DNA of 64,000 nucleotides from Limnephilus marmoratus (Eukaryota; Arthropoda; Insecta; Trichoptera; Limnephilidae): assembly GCA_917880885.1 (NCBI GenBank), contig OU862927.1, positions 41,009,571 through 41,073,570 on the forward strand, in the 5' to 3' direction. Under the pieces are notes generated by a model. The model did no database searches. It saw only the letters and a list, made by a program, of their open reading frames with translations, and was not told the origin of the DNA. A program made the translations under genes and the position numbers. Of this stretch, positions 22,164 through 32,634 are shown piece after piece (the stretch's first letter is position 1; every line of letters starts with the position of its first letter).

Positions 22164-22510
22164 GGTTAGCTTACGGCCGGCGTAGTCCAGTGGTAAGGCT
22201 CTTGACTAGCATTCCGAAGGTCGCGGGATCGAATCCCGGCGTGACAAATACATTTTATTTGATTAATTTGTGTTATTTCACAATTTATTCATTTAAAATA
22301 ATATATAGTATATTATATAAGACCACCATTCAGAATTGAAACGTTGCTTGAAATGGCTTTAGCCGTGATTGGTGATCAGATCTGAGTAGCCAGGTACTTC
22401 CCCACCTTCCTCTTCCCTATCTCCTTCCCCTCCCCAATACATTCTGCCTCACAACATACCCCAATTGGGGATACCATAGTCTTGTGCGGTATTCGTGTAA
22501 AAAAAAACTC
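22164..22510 (+). mobile_element. tRNA-derived SINE, plus strand
   Basis: The tRNA-like head at 22173-22248 carries a pol III A box (TAGTCCAGTGG, 22183-22193) and B box (GGATCGAATCC, 22226-22236) with an intact T-arm palindrome. It is followed by an AT-rich linker and a body with ATTCAGAATTGAAACGTTGC and CTTTAGCCGTG. Full copies in the opposite orientation lie at 31.25 and 62.97 kb. It is not a functional tRNA: the acceptor stem does not close well and the head is fused to the SINE body. RNA polymerase III transcription is expected. Confidence 0.82.
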
Positions 22511-22562
22511 ATCGAGGAGTTACACTGGGAGATTTGAATTAACTGCAATACAAGTGGCAGTG

Positions 22563-22905
22563 TTCATGCGGGTGAGGTTTGTCCAGGTCTTGGCGGCCGA
22601 TGTGTCTGCTCACCTGCTGCGAGGTGGATAGGATCGAGAGAGACTGGTTGAGGGAGGTCTTTTATCCTCTCCAGGCCAGAATCTCTCGATTCATCGCCTT
22701 GCACTACAGTTGGAAGGATGGATTCATACGTCCGTCACTCCTGGACTCACTGACCCCCAGTGTCTTACCCATCCATCGTACCTTTTTCCTTCCCAGAACT
22801 TCCTTTCTTAAAACAACCCTCCACACAGCATCTCCAAAGATGACATAGATCCTGAGGGAAATTATTTTCTTCAGAGCCTCCTGTGTGGAGCTAATATAAA
22901 AAAAA
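22563..22905 (+). mobile_element. hp repeat, long subfamily, 5'-truncated
   Basis: It starts within the GGGTGAGGTTTGTCCAGGTC block and keeps the 130-base central part (CACCTGCTGCGAGG ... GGTTGAGGGAGGTC) that the short subfamily lacks. Both stems of the 3' hairpin are recognisable (CTCCACACAG/CTGTGTGGAG) and an A-run follows. The 89-codon frame over it is a by-product. Confidence 0.85.
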
Positions 22906-22959
22906 AGTGTTTCACTTCAAGCCACGTCACGCGTTCGAAGTTTCGAAAGCGGTGCGACA

Positions 22960-23500
22960 ATTTTTTTTTTCGAAAAAGACCCATATTAGTAAACCAAACA
23001 AAATCCAGACTGCTGTCCAGAAACACCAAGATATTAGTGTACAAAACACTTATCAGACCCGTACTCACGTACGCAGCTGAGACTCGGCTACTAAGAGGAA
23101 TGAATGAGCACTGGATGTTTTTGAAAGGAAAAATTGAAGCGCATCTTCGGACCGGTTTCAAAAAATGGATTTTGGCGCAGACTAATGACAATGCTATGTA
23201 TATACTCTGTTTAAGGATCTAAACGTCACAAAATTTATAAAACTGGGAAGACTTCGGTGGCTGGGTCACGTAGAGAGAATGACCGAGCATCAAGCACCAA
23301 AATCCCTGCTGAACTCAAGACCGATAGGGCGAAGGTGCCTGGGAAGACCAAGATTAAGATGGAGCGACAACGTCCTCAAAGACATATCTACCTTGGAGAT
23401 TGTAAACTGGATAGAGCTGGCTCAAAACCGAGATGAGTAGAGGAAGACTCTTGAGGAGGCCAAGACCCACCAGGGCTTCTAGAGCCAAAAGTGAAGAGGA
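22960..23500 (+). pseudogene. LINE RT C-terminal remnant, broken in several frames
   Basis: SRLLSRNTKILVYKTLIRPV, then LTYAAET, is the standard thumb segment of RTE-like LINE RTs. After frame changes, LRWLGHVERMTEHQAPKSLL and GRPRLRWSDNVLKD follow, then AQNRDE and a stop. The layout parallels the 5.2-5.7 kb and 62.2-62.6 kb remnants, but the sequences are distinct families. Confidence 0.8.
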
Positions 23501-23908
23501 TGATAAGTTAACCTTATTAAACATTTTCTACGAACCTTGAGTACCTACTCTAAAATGAGTAGGTACTGTATTGGGATTGGGGTAGGCACTTTCTACGCAG
23601 ATATTACTTTATGTTTGAATGTGTTCTATTTTAAGGTACAAACAAAATCAAAGCTTTTGGTTGTGGCAGTTATTGAAGGGGAACGAGCAGGAACGAGGAA
23701 GCAAATGAATTATTGAAATGTTTGATATTCGAGAGATGTTACAAGTGTAAACGTAATTTGAGGGAGAGAAAGGGCCACGTGGAATTATACCTTTTTAAAA
23801 ATTAAATTACGTATATTTTTTTACAAAAATGTCGACATCATTTGTATATTCGTTTGCTAAACAACTATGTAGGTGAGGAATTACCGAGTTAGATTCTGAT
23901 GAAAAATA
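23501..23908. other. No gene recognised
   Basis: Intergenic-looking sequence between a LINE remnant and element D. The phrase AAATGAGTAGGTACTGTA is near a short repeat of GAGTACCTACTC (weak inverted pair at about 23540-23570). Confidence 0.35.
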
Positions 23909-24584
23909 TATAGTCTGTCAAATAAGAGTAGAAAATTATGAGGGCGCCACTGTTGTTCAAATGGCAATGCTAAACACATAACTCATGGTGTTAAAGTAAA
24001 GCTGTGTAACCTACATTTTTATAAAAAATTAAAAAGGCATAATAGTGGAAAAAATATTTTTTCATTGCAGTATAGATACCCGCCGATCTCATAATTAGAA
24101 TTGCGTGTAGGTTTATTATTATTTTACCTTTGCAATTTTGTGTTAACATAATGAAGAAAAACTATAATGTAATAAAATATAAAGCACAGTTTAGAAATTG
24201 CTCACATTTATTTAATACTAGATAAAGTACCTAGCGTTGCCCGGGCTTTAGATCATGTCTCTAATTTTATATCTGAATATATTTAACTCATTCAGCAGAT
24301 CTAAAAGTGGTGTTACTAAACTCACCATTAGTGATTCTTCTATTCTATCTATTATTAAATTCAAATTTATGTTAAATTAAATTAAAGAAAATCACTTTAT
24401 AAATCACCTTTTAATCAATTTTATGTCATGAAGAAAAAATGTTTTTTTAAATGTGGTTTACTGTGTTCTATACATTCAGTGTCATTGCACTTCAAAAAAA
24501 TATTTGACAGTTAAATTGGTGTTGCCAGTCTACAAATTTAGTAGTTCAAGTTTTTATATTTTCTACTCTTTTTTGACAGACAAA
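23909..24584 (-). mobile_element. TIR element D, second copy, without the LINE insert
   Basis: It is bounded by TATAGTCTGTCAAATAAG on the left and a mutated complement on the right (CTCTTTTTTGACAGAC). It is collinear in reverse with 18.63-19.55 kb and contains CCTAGCGTTGCCCGGGC, the counterpart of CCCGGGCTACGCTAGG in the first copy. The 63-codon frame at 24453-24644 mostly overlaps its end and is not supported. Confidence 0.75.
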
Positions 24585-24856
24585 AAAGTAAAGTATTTGA
24601 TTATTTTTAGATGTAAAATTGTAAAATATGTGACGTCACACTAGAGGGGAGGCGGTTTCACAAAAGTGACGATGTGTGACAAGGACGGGGGACGGGTCAA
24701 AAAATTCGTGTGATTTTTGGATGAATACGAAAAATTAGGATAAAATATTACTGATAAAAACAAATTAAATGCAATTATTATCATATTTTTGTTACCCCCA
24801 AAATTTGGATATAATATACTACAGTCGGAAAAAATGTAGATACTAGTTTGGAGATT

Positions 24857-25004
24857 TTTTTTTTGTTATTTGTCTTTGGGGTGTTATGCCGTGTTGCGCT
24901 ACCTCCTCCTTTAGATGATAGACACTGTAACGCTGTCCGAAACGTTAGCTAAAAGAGGAGGTAGCGCAACACGGCATAACACCCCAAAAACAAATAACAA
25001 AAAT
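24857..25004. repeat. Large palindrome with a Penelope-like loop
   Basis: Left arm 24857-24914 and right arm 24949-25004 are reverse complements with about two mismatches. The arms include GGGTGTTATGCCGTGTTGCG. The 34-base loop reads GATAGACACTGTAACGCTG and then CCGAAACG. The same loop and arm words flank the hAT at 37.4/38.9 kb, which marks a repeat family. Such terminal segments resemble the ends of Penelope-like elements, where inverted pseudo-LTR copies occur. No coding sequence is attached here. Confidence 0.75.
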
Positions 25005-25189
25005 ACTTTTGCCGCGAAAATTTAAAGTCATATCAAGTTTGAAGATGGCCGTGATAGGCAGAAACAAAACTAGGATAAATTAAAAAATTTTAAATCATTA
25101 AAAAAGATTCCACCACCAGTGTCAAATGTACAAAAATGTATTCATATTCATCCAAAATAATTAAAAAATAGGCAAAATCCAAACTCTAA

Positions 25190-25505
25190 AATCCGTGGAG
25201 TGGAGGGTCTGCGGTCTGCTTAGGGAAAGGAAGCAGAAGAAGTTCTGGAAAGGGAAAAAGTATGAGGGGTGGACAGGAATCTGAGGGTCAATGTGTCCAG
25301 GAGTGATGGACGTATGAATACTTCCCTCTCACTGCCGTGCGAGGCGATGGGTCAAGAGCCCGGCTGGAGAGATTAGATCTCTCTCAACCAGTCTCTTCCG
25401 ATCCGACACGCCACGCAGTAGTACCCGCCAATATCTACATAAACTTCACCCCATGAACCTGGACATCCCTGCTAAGTCACCAACCATAGTGAACCACTTG
25501 AAGTG
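25190..25505 (-). mobile_element. hp repeat, long subfamily, 3' hairpin lost
   Basis: On the minus strand: CACTTCAAGTGGTTCACTAT, CTTAGCAGGGATGTCC, the central block with GGTTGAGAGAGATC, and CTGACCCTC / AGATTCCTGTCC, then decay into TCTTCTGCTTCC. Only traces of the terminal stems are present. Confidence 0.75.
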
Positions 25506-25674
25506 TCTTGTGACATATGTGTCGATTAAAAAAAAAACGCAAAGTATGCTCGGATAATCATAAAACATGTCTGGTTTTTTAATTTTACTATATTTTGTTC
25601 TTCAAAGTACAATCCCGTTACGCCGCAATTAAGCAGTCTGTGAAGGTTCCGCGACTTTTCATCCCACAACAAAG

Positions 25675-26722
25675 TACGCCCCCACAATATATCTCGTACA
25701 AACTATCCTACGGACTAAACATCCTCCGACAAAATATCCTACGGACAAAACATCCCCCATCAAAATACCCCCCAACAATATATCCCCCAACAATATATCC
25801 CACGGACAAAACATCCTACGTACAAAACATCCTCAGACAAAATATCCTACGGAAAAAAATATCCCACAACAAAATACCCCCGACAATATATCTCCTACAA
25901 ACTATCCCACGGACAAAACATCCTACGGACAAAACATCCTCCGACAAAATATCCCACGGACAAAACATCCCACAACAAAATACCCCCCGACAATATATCT
26001 CCTACAAAGTATCCTACGGACAAAACATCCTCCGACAAAATATCCTACTGACAAAACATCCCGCAAAAAAATATCCCTCGCCAAAATATCCTACGGACAA
26101 AACAGCCTCCGACAAAATATTCTGCGGACAAAACATCCTCCGACAAAATATCCTACGGACAAAACATCCCACAACAAAATACCCCCCGGCAATACATCCC
26201 TACAAACTATCCTACGGACAAAACATCCTCCGACAAAATATCCTACTGACAAAACATCGCGCAATAAAATACCCTCCAACAATATATCCCCTACAAAATA
26301 TCCAACAGACCAAACATCCTCCGACAAAATATCCTACGGACAAAACATCCCGCAACAAAGTACCCCCCGACAGTATATCTCCTACAAAGTATTCTACGGA
26401 CAAAACATCTTCCGACAAAATATCCTACTGACAAAACATCCCGCAAAAAAATATCCCTCGCCAAAATATCCCACGGACAAAACATCCTCCGACAAAATAT
26501 CCTGCGGACAAACCATCTTCCGACAAAATATCCTACGGACAAAACATCCCACAACAAAATACTCCCTGACAATATATCCCCTACAAACTATCCCACGGAC
26601 AAAACATCCTCCGACAAAATATCCTACGGACAAAATATGGCGCAACAAAATACCCTCCGACAATATATCCCCTAAGCAATATCCTAAGAACCAAACATCC
26701 TCCGACAAAATATCCTGTTTTT
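25675..26722 (+). repeat. Minisatellite of 15-16-base units with higher-order structure
   Basis: Basic units such as CGACAAAATATCCTA, CGGACAAAACATCC and CAACAAAATACCCCC alternate. Landmark ACAATATAT-type units recur near 25765, 25880, 25988, 26186, 26278, 26369, 26566 and 26661. Spacings are about 91-115 or about 197, so a higher-order unit of roughly 95 bases (or two) has been amplified. Because units are near multiples of three with few stops, a 278-codon plus frame (25595-26431; Lys/Tyr/Pro/Ile-rich) and several minus frames stay open. I regard these as by-products. Similar repeats appear in predicted hemipteran proteins as I recall, but this is unverified. Confidence 0.85.
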
Positions 26723-27235
26723 TTTTTCACTCTATCATTCATTTTCAAATCATCTTCAGTAATCTTTTAATTATTTTTTTAACGCATTTAACGGAGCCTT
26801 GAAACCTAATGCAAATCTCACTTGTACACCAAGGGGTTCTCCCAATCACTCGCAGCAATTCTTATTATAATGTTAAATTACCCATTCCGGCCTCCGTCAA
26901 GGAAATATTTCAAGTCACAGCCACCTGCTGCTCCCGCCGCAGAATCAATATTCAATCAACATTCAATTCCGGCCCATAACAACATAACATCAGTAAAATA
27001 CATAATCCCCCCAATAATTCCGCATTCCTCAAGTGTCTGGCCAATTTAGTCGCTGTATCGGGGGATCGCTGGGGGCTTCGCTGTAAAGAGGTTGAAGTGT
27101 GATTATTCCGGCGTTATATTTCTCCGAAGGCAATCAGTGCCACATATATTTTTGAGGAAACCACGCGTGGAATATCGAAGGACCGAGTTTGACTTTAGCA
27201 CCCGGATATAGCGATAAAAAATCGAAAGTTTAAAT
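26723..27235. other. No gene recognised
   Basis: Mixed composition. A 75-codon frame at 26822-27049 has no recognisable domain. GGATATAGCGATAAAAAATC at about 27198 pairs loosely with GATTT...ATCGCTATAT at 28610 and could be the left terminus of a pogo/mariner-like element enclosing the next relics. Confidence 0.4.
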
Positions 27236-27239
27236 GTAA

Positions 27240-27620
27240 ATGGAAAACACATATTTGTGAACTTATCAAAAGAATTAGGAAATGCATTTATATATTTATA
27301 AGACTCAGAATAATTCTTTGACTAGAAAACCTAAAAAGAGTGTACTATGCAATTGTTCAATCTATATTAAAATACGGTATTATAAGCTGGGGAGGAAGAT
27401 GTGAAGTTATGTTAAATCAAATCAAAATAGATCAAAGATTAATAATTGAGGTTATCTTGTAAAAAAAAACTATCTACATTTTCGACTGAAAAAATCTTTT
27501 CAATATTCAATGAACCTACAACAGAAAAAATGCATAAAAAATATTTATTGTTATCTATTAAATTTATGCTTTCAGAAAAATGAAGATAATGTGGATGGTT
27601 CTTAGTCGAAGTATGATATA
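27240..27620 (+). pseudogene. LINE RT thumb relic, first part
   Basis: AIVQSILKYGIISWGGRCE is the typical RT thumb motif (Tyr-Gly-Ile-x-x-Trp-Gly). It is preceded by HICELIKRIRK and followed by LNQIKIDQRLIIEV. Then frameshifts scramble it, with traces of KCIKNIYCYLL near 27530. The homologous layout is clear in the 59.6-60.7 kb LINE (SIATYGIVGWGGCAE). It continues after two SINE-like insertions at 28.33 kb. Confidence 0.7.
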
Positions 27621-27644
27621 GTTCAAAATGACAGAATTGGATAT

Positions 27645-27790
27645 CGATACCTTGGCGCAGTTGCAGTGCGTTTGCTCGGAAAGCGAGAGGTCCGGGGTTC
27701 GAGTCCCAGAGGTGCCAATATCTTTTTCTGATTTTTTTGTTTTCAGATTTTCGATCGAGTTTTTCTTATTTTGTCTTCATTTAATTAAAT
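27645..27790 (+). mobile_element. tRNA-derived SINE, second family
   Basis: The tRNA-like head has an A box (TGGCGCAGTTG, 27653-27663) and a consensus B box (GGTTCGAGTCC, 27696-27706). ACCTT and GAGGT can pair as part of an acceptor stem. A tail of CTTTTTCTGATTTTTTTG and CAGATTTTCGATCGAGT follows, as at 14.4 kb. It lies inside a LINE relic, so it is an insertion and not a genuine tRNA gene. Confidence 0.75.
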
Positions 27791-27977
27791 ATTAGAATTT
27801 GAGGTTTTATTCATAAAGTTAAAAATTAAATTATTCATCCTAGACTTGCAGAAAAAGTCAATAGATAACGCTTATTAGATAAAATGGAGTAAGATTTATC
27901 CAGACACTATCTAGATAGCATTTAGTTCGTATTTGAATTTCGCAATCATATATAAAGATAGCAGCCAATAAAAATAT

Positions 27978-28230
27978 GAAGTTCTGGGAAGGCAAAAGAT
28001 GTGAGGGGTAGGTAGGAATCTGGTGGTCGATATGTCCAGGAGTGAAGGACGTACGGATCCATTCCTCCCACTGGGGCAAGGCGATGAGTCAAGAGAGTCA
28101 CCCAGTCACCAAGAGAGAACCCAGGCACCCCTGCTAAGTCACCAAACGTAGCAAACCACTTGGGTGACCTATGACAGAAGTATTGATTGTCCAATAAATG
28201 GTTTCTGGGAGTATGCACAGGATGGCGTCC
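27978..28230 (-). mobile_element. hp repeat, internally deleted
   Basis: Reading the minus strand: CCAATTGTTGGACAATCAAT-like head remnant, GGTTTGCTACGTTTGGTGAC, CTTAGCAGGGGTGCCTGGG, then a direct jump to TCTTGACTCATCGCC and TCCTGGACATATCGAC. The central GGTTTGTCCAGG segment is missing. It is one of two insertions in the LINE relic. Confidence 0.75.
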
Positions 28231-28329
28231 CAACACCGATCTACAGGATGCATGAATAATATTATTAGATCTTTCTTTACACGACAACCCGATAACATAC
28301 CTACTCGTACATTTAAACACCATCCACAT

Positions 28330-28535
28330 TAACTATGGTAAACAATCCATTGGTTACGAAGAGAGTAACTTAATTGCATCCCAAATGATATTAAAACGAA
28401 AAAAGCTGGGTAAATTTAAAAAAAAGTTATTTATGTTTATTCTTGATAAGCAAAGTAATGACCTAGAATAGCGTTGTACGGTTATATTTAGTTTAGTTTA
28501 ATGTGTTTAATTATTTCTAGTTAAATGAGTTAAAA
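28330..28535 (+). pseudogene. LINE RT C-terminal relic, second part
   Basis: The frame reads IGYEESNLIASQMILKRKKL, then FKKKLFMFILDKQ, and stops at a TAG at about 28469. It resembles the terminal Phe-x-Lys-x-Leu-(W/F) helix that ends many LINE ORF2 proteins. It is separated from the 27.24 kb part by two nested repeats, with which it makes one decayed LINE. Confidence 0.55.
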
Positions 28536-30186
28536 TGTAGATAATATTCTTTTTTACTGGAGTAAAAAAAATATATATTAAAAAACGATCGGAAAACTAA
28601 AATTTTCTTCGATTTAGTTAAAAATCGCTATATACAGATTCGTTATACGCGGGTTTCGCATTGTAAGAAGAATCACGTACCCATCCACTTTGTCAATCGT
28701 GAAAAATAACGTTTTCTTCCCGTTTGGTAGTTTGCTGAAGCGAGTCCATAGCGATCCCTCTTACAGCGGGTTTAGGATCAGTGTGCCGGCCTAAAACCCG
28801 GTTAATACACGGACATTAGAGCCGCATATCGAATCAATAAATTGTCCGGGAAAAATAACACAGAATTTCACAATGGCCGCTTTTGTAGCGTTTCTTTATG
28901 GGATCCCATATTGAAGAACTGTAAAATATTTTGAAGAGGCTTTCGACAAAGGTGTATGTGTGTACTATTGTCAATTATATTTAATAACATGTTTTTTTAT
29001 TTAATGGCAGGTAATTTGGAGAGCTCGAAGCAAATGGTGCTGGTGTTGTTGGATATCGTTTGCATGTTGTCATCATTTAACATTTATGTGGTTTACATAT
29101 TATACGGTTTAAAACATTAAATTATTTTTAGGATTTAACCCGTCTGCTTCTTTAGGAATAAATATATCACAAAACACGTAATCGCGTTATACTCTCATAA
29201 GACCAAAAACGTCCCGAGCGACCTTACATTTTAAAAGCTATATATCTCTCTTCCTCTCATGCAAACATATTTATTATTCTTTTAACCAGAAAGAGAACGA
29301 AATAATGCTTGCTTCTTATTGTCTTTGAAATATGAAAGCTATTTTGCATAGATATTTTACAATCTCGATCCAAAGTGATAGTTTCTGGTCTTTTGCGCGA
29401 AACTGAGGTTTCCGGATTGTGAGGTGCGAATATATTGAACCAAGCTGACAGGTTAAAGGCATTTAAAAAAATGGGTTATAAATATTGTGGTTGGAGTGCC
29501 AGTCTTTTAAAAGTAGGGCTTATTTTGTAAAACTGTTAAAATATTTCCGCATTGCAATTTAACACTGAGAGAAAACTAAACTCTGTTTTTGAAAAGAGAT
29601 ACTAACTAAAGACTGTTTTTGATAAGAAATATTTACAAATGTTATTATTAGAAATAAAAAAGATACTTATTGAAATATCAAAATTCTAATGCAAACATAA
29701 AAAAAACTGAAAAAATTGCTCATCTCACAATTTTCTAATCAAAATAATTGATAACGAAAAAAAAAATTAAAACGCGTACATGCTTTATTCGACATATGTA
29801 TTATAAATTCTATTGTGACCTCACTTTTTTGTCGTTTCATGTAAAAATAGATAATAAGAAATTCTGATGATACATAATTTTTTTTCACATTGCGATCCGA
29901 AACTTTGGTTTTATAAAGGTTATTTCATGAAGATTATTTTATTTGCTTCAGATTGCGTACGTGTTAAATCGTTCTCTCAGGAAAAACTTAACCCCTTCAC
30001 CTTCACGTACTTTTTCACAAATGATCATCTAGTCAATCCACGCTATGCAATTGCACTATATAAGTATTTTAAATACAAAAGTATTTCAATCTACCAGAGA
30101 CCAAATGGGAAAATAATTCACCGACTCCAAATATTTTCATATCAGAGGGTTCGGCTCCGAGGAACTCCTAACTGGACCAATAAATC
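28536..30186. other. No gene recognised
   Basis: Between 28600 and 28830 the words ATCGCTATATACAG, CGTTATACGCGGG and CTTACAGCGGG suggest the end of a pogo/Tigger-like element. From there to 30186 the sequence is AT-rich. A 108-codon frame at 29867-30193 is low complexity and has no recognisable domain. Confidence 0.4.
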
Positions 30187-30445
30187 CTACTGATCCCTCA
30201 ATATAATTTTTTTTAAATCTTTTGTAATCCTACATGTATTTAAGATGACCGATTTTTGCATTTTTATATATAAATTCTTTGACAAATCTAATATGCCTGA
30301 ATTTTGAATGAGAGAGCTAGGTATAATGCCAGTAGCCGAAATAACAAATGGTAATATTTTTATAGTCTGAGAATGCCAAATCATTTTAATCTCTTTTCCT
30401 AAATCTGTATATTTTATTATTTTTTCAGAAACAGATGTTTGAATT
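30187..30445 (-). pseudogene. LINE-derived C-terminal domain relic
   Basis: The frame, extended upstream of its first Met to about 30445, reads VSEKIIKYTDLGKEIKMIW, then ILPFVISATGIIPSSL and MQKSVILNTCRITKDL. The pattern Lys-Tyr-x-Asp-Leu ... Met-Trp ... (Ile/Val)-x-Pro-x-Val-x-x-x-Thr-Gly ... Gln-Lys-x-(Val)-Leu-x-Thr is a widespread C-terminal segment of arthropod LINE RT proteins. The rest of the RT is missing. It ends at a stop at 30187-30189. Confidence 0.65.
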
Positions 30446-31010
30446 TTATTATTATTATGTAATGAGCAGAAACCATTCTGTGGATGTGCTCATACCTAAT
30501 TTCACAATGACGGTAATTTTTACTTCTTTTGTGGTTAATTTTTATATTTGAATATAAGTAGAGTTTTCTCTTTCTTACACCCTTAAGACCACTTTTCTAA
30601 CCATATCAGTAAGAGAAATACAACGATTTATATGAGACCTATGTGAGCTGGGACAAAAATGGTCTCCTGTGATTAATGGGTTAAAAATGAATTGAGAAAT
30701 ATAAACACAAAAGTAATTGGGAAACAGCAAGACTTGGTTCGTTTATAACCGCAACCTATTTCAAATTGTTATGCTTCTGCACATAATTAATGACAATAAT
30801 AATAATAATGACAGAAATAAGTTCTTCTATTTTTCACATTAGCAGAGAATCTGATTAAAAATCTCAAGGAAGACACTACAACTAGTCATAAATTCAAATC
30901 CAATCATATTCTTCTAAACTAATACCCTTTTCTAATGTAAAATTTATAAAATATCACCGAATAAGAACATAATACTAATAAATCTCAACAAAATATGAAA
31001 CAGAAAAAAA
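30446..31010. other. No gene recognised
   Basis: AT-rich, with a short AAT repeat near 30796. No ORF above 60 codons and no recognisable repeat. Confidence 0.35.
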
Positions 31011-31011
31011 C

Positions 31012-31115
31012 ACACAGAAAAATTAAATAGCTAACGGTTGCAACTGGGAACCAAACCAAGGGTATGTTGTCTTATCGGAAAGCATCTTAACCAACTCGGC
31101 TATTGGGATCTATTT
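31012..31115 (-). mobile_element. Degraded tRNA-like SINE, second family
   Basis: On the minus strand: CCAATAGCCGAGTTGGTTAA (A-box-like), then GGTTTGGTTCCCAGTTGC (B-box region with the T-arm still recognisable), followed by TTTTTCTGTGTG and TTTTTCTGTTTCATATTTTG. Layout and tail match the 27.65 kb copy, with many substitutions. Confidence 0.6.
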
Positions 31116-31251
31116 TTTTAACGCAATGTTTGTCGATTTCATATTCCAAATTCAGTAAAAAAAAACATTATCTTCAACTAATTTTCCAGTATTTTTCGCT
31201 GTTATCTTTTTAAAAAAGTTCTAACAAATTTATTTGTAACCTTTTTTATGT

Positions 31252-31645
31252 GAATACCTCACAAGAGTCCCAGTTGCTGCCGTCTGGAGCCAGTGAGACT
31301 ATGGCTTCCCAAATCGGGGTATGTGTGGGGCTGAAAGTAGAGGGGTGGGGAAGGAGTTGGGGAAGAGGAAGGTGGGGAAAGATCTGGTCACCAAAAACAG
31401 CTAAAGCCATTTCAAGCAACGTTTGAATTCTGAATGGTGGTTTTATACCAGGGCGATAATAAGATTATCTTCCACTCTGGAACGTGCCGAAAATATACCA
31501 AATATTATTTGAAATGAATTAATTGTGAAATAACACAAATTAATCTAATAAAATTTATTTGCGCACGCCGAGATTCGATCTCGTGACCTTCGAATTGCGA
31601 GTCAAGAGGCTTACCCCTCGATCACGGAGTCTGTCCTAACCTAGA
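31252..31645 (-). mobile_element. tRNA-derived SINE, near full length
   Basis: The tRNA-like head on the minus strand (31635-31560) contains GATCGAGGGGTAAGCCTC and the B box GAGATCGAATCTC. The body follows (ATTCAAACGTTGCTTGAAA, AGATCTTTCCCCACC, CCCCGATTTGGGAAG) and ends GCAACTGGGACTCTTGTGAG. It is collinear with 62.97-63.37 kb and the reverse of 22.16 kb. Confidence 0.82.
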
Positions 31646-31755
31646 TTGTATTTTGAATAAAAATATCCGATTTTGTTTAAAAGGGACACCTATTGACTTT
31701 TCTAAAAGTGTAAATTTGTAAATGAATATTCACAGATCGACAAAAATTACGTTAA

Positions 31756-32626
31756 CCCTTAACTATGGACGTGAAATAAAAATCACACCCATGGATGTCG
31801 AGTCACACAGACCCCTCCATAAAATACTTCTAATTTTCATACCTGGACCAATCTGACTTTAGCAAGGAGTTTATATGTATAAAGTATTTATAAATAAAAA
31901 TCGAGTTAAAAAAAATAATTAACTTTTTTAATGTTTTAATAATTATCTCCAAATTTAACAAACTTGTCAGTATTCAGTCTTAATTGACTTGAGATCATAT
32001 TAAGAGTCCTTAATTTTAGTATGTATCACATAAATCAAAACTAATAATTTTTCCTAGCTAATAAAGAAAACAGTAACAGAAAATCATAAAAAAACTTCTG
32101 AAAGAAATGAAATAAAAATTCTGACAAGGATCAAATTTATGTAAAATTACTGGCACTCAGAACATAGTGGCTTGGAACACTGAAGACAAACTGGCTTCTT
32201 GCAGTTAATACGGGCATGGGTTATCTGCCTTTCACCACGTTTCACAACTGATGTACTCGGCTCACTACTGTCCGCCATTTTGTTTTCAAAATCTAGAACA
32301 AATTAAAAAAGATTATAATATTAAAATGTAAAAGAATTATAGTAGGCGGGTCACGTAGGCCCGAGTATATTTGTATGGAAATTATAGTCAGCGGGTCTCA
32401 CAGAACCTGATCAAATTTTAAATGACTATTACTCATGTGATAAGTGACGGACGGCGTGACTTTCTCCCTCCTTGGTCCAAACATAACTAAAACTGAAACT
32501 ACTGAGACTCGAGGGGGTGGCGCGCGCGGGGAAGGTGTTTATTGTTTATTTGATATTTATTGAAGATGTTTTCGAGAAATTTAAGAAGGGGCTGGGCCTC
32601 TGAGACCCGGCGTTCACAGTGAAAGG
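31756..32626 (-). mobile_element. Degraded piggyBac-like DNA transposon
   Basis: TTAA tetranucleotides flank it (31752-31755 and 32627-32630). The ends CCCTTAACTATGGACG and the complement of the right end (CCTTTCACTGTGAACG) are imperfect inverted repeats. TTAA duplication with CCCTT-type ends is diagnostic of piggyBac. At 871 bp it retains only the transposase C-terminus. The words CACACAGACCCC and GGGTCTCACAG near the ends form further subterminal inverted matches. Confidence 0.75.
32147..32278 (-). pseudogene. piggyBac transposase C-terminal Cys-rich tail
   Basis: The frame from an ATG at 32278-32276 to a TAA at 32147 (43 codons) ends with NCKKPVCLQCSKPLCSECQ. This resembles the last part of the Cys-rich domain that closes piggyBac transposases, where C-x-x-(K)-P-V-C-L-x-H/C spacings bind zinc and direct terminal-repeat recognition. 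It lies in the correct place relative to the TTAA-bounded ends. Catalytic Asp residues and the remaining domains are deleted. Confidence 0.6.
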
Positions 32627-32634
32627 TTAAGTCA

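Noticed and set aside
22173..22248. Functional tRNA gene
   Set aside because: A and B boxes and the T-arm are good, but the acceptor stem does not close convincingly and the sequence is fused to a dispersed SINE body also found at 31.3 and 63.3 kb.
25675..26722. CRISPR-like array because of regular short repeats
   Set aside because: There are no unique spacers. Units are a continuous degenerate 15-16-base minisatellite in a eukaryotic genome.
27645..27720. Functional tRNA gene
   Set aside because: Consensus B box, but the tail is shared with other SINE copies and it sits inside a LINE relic.
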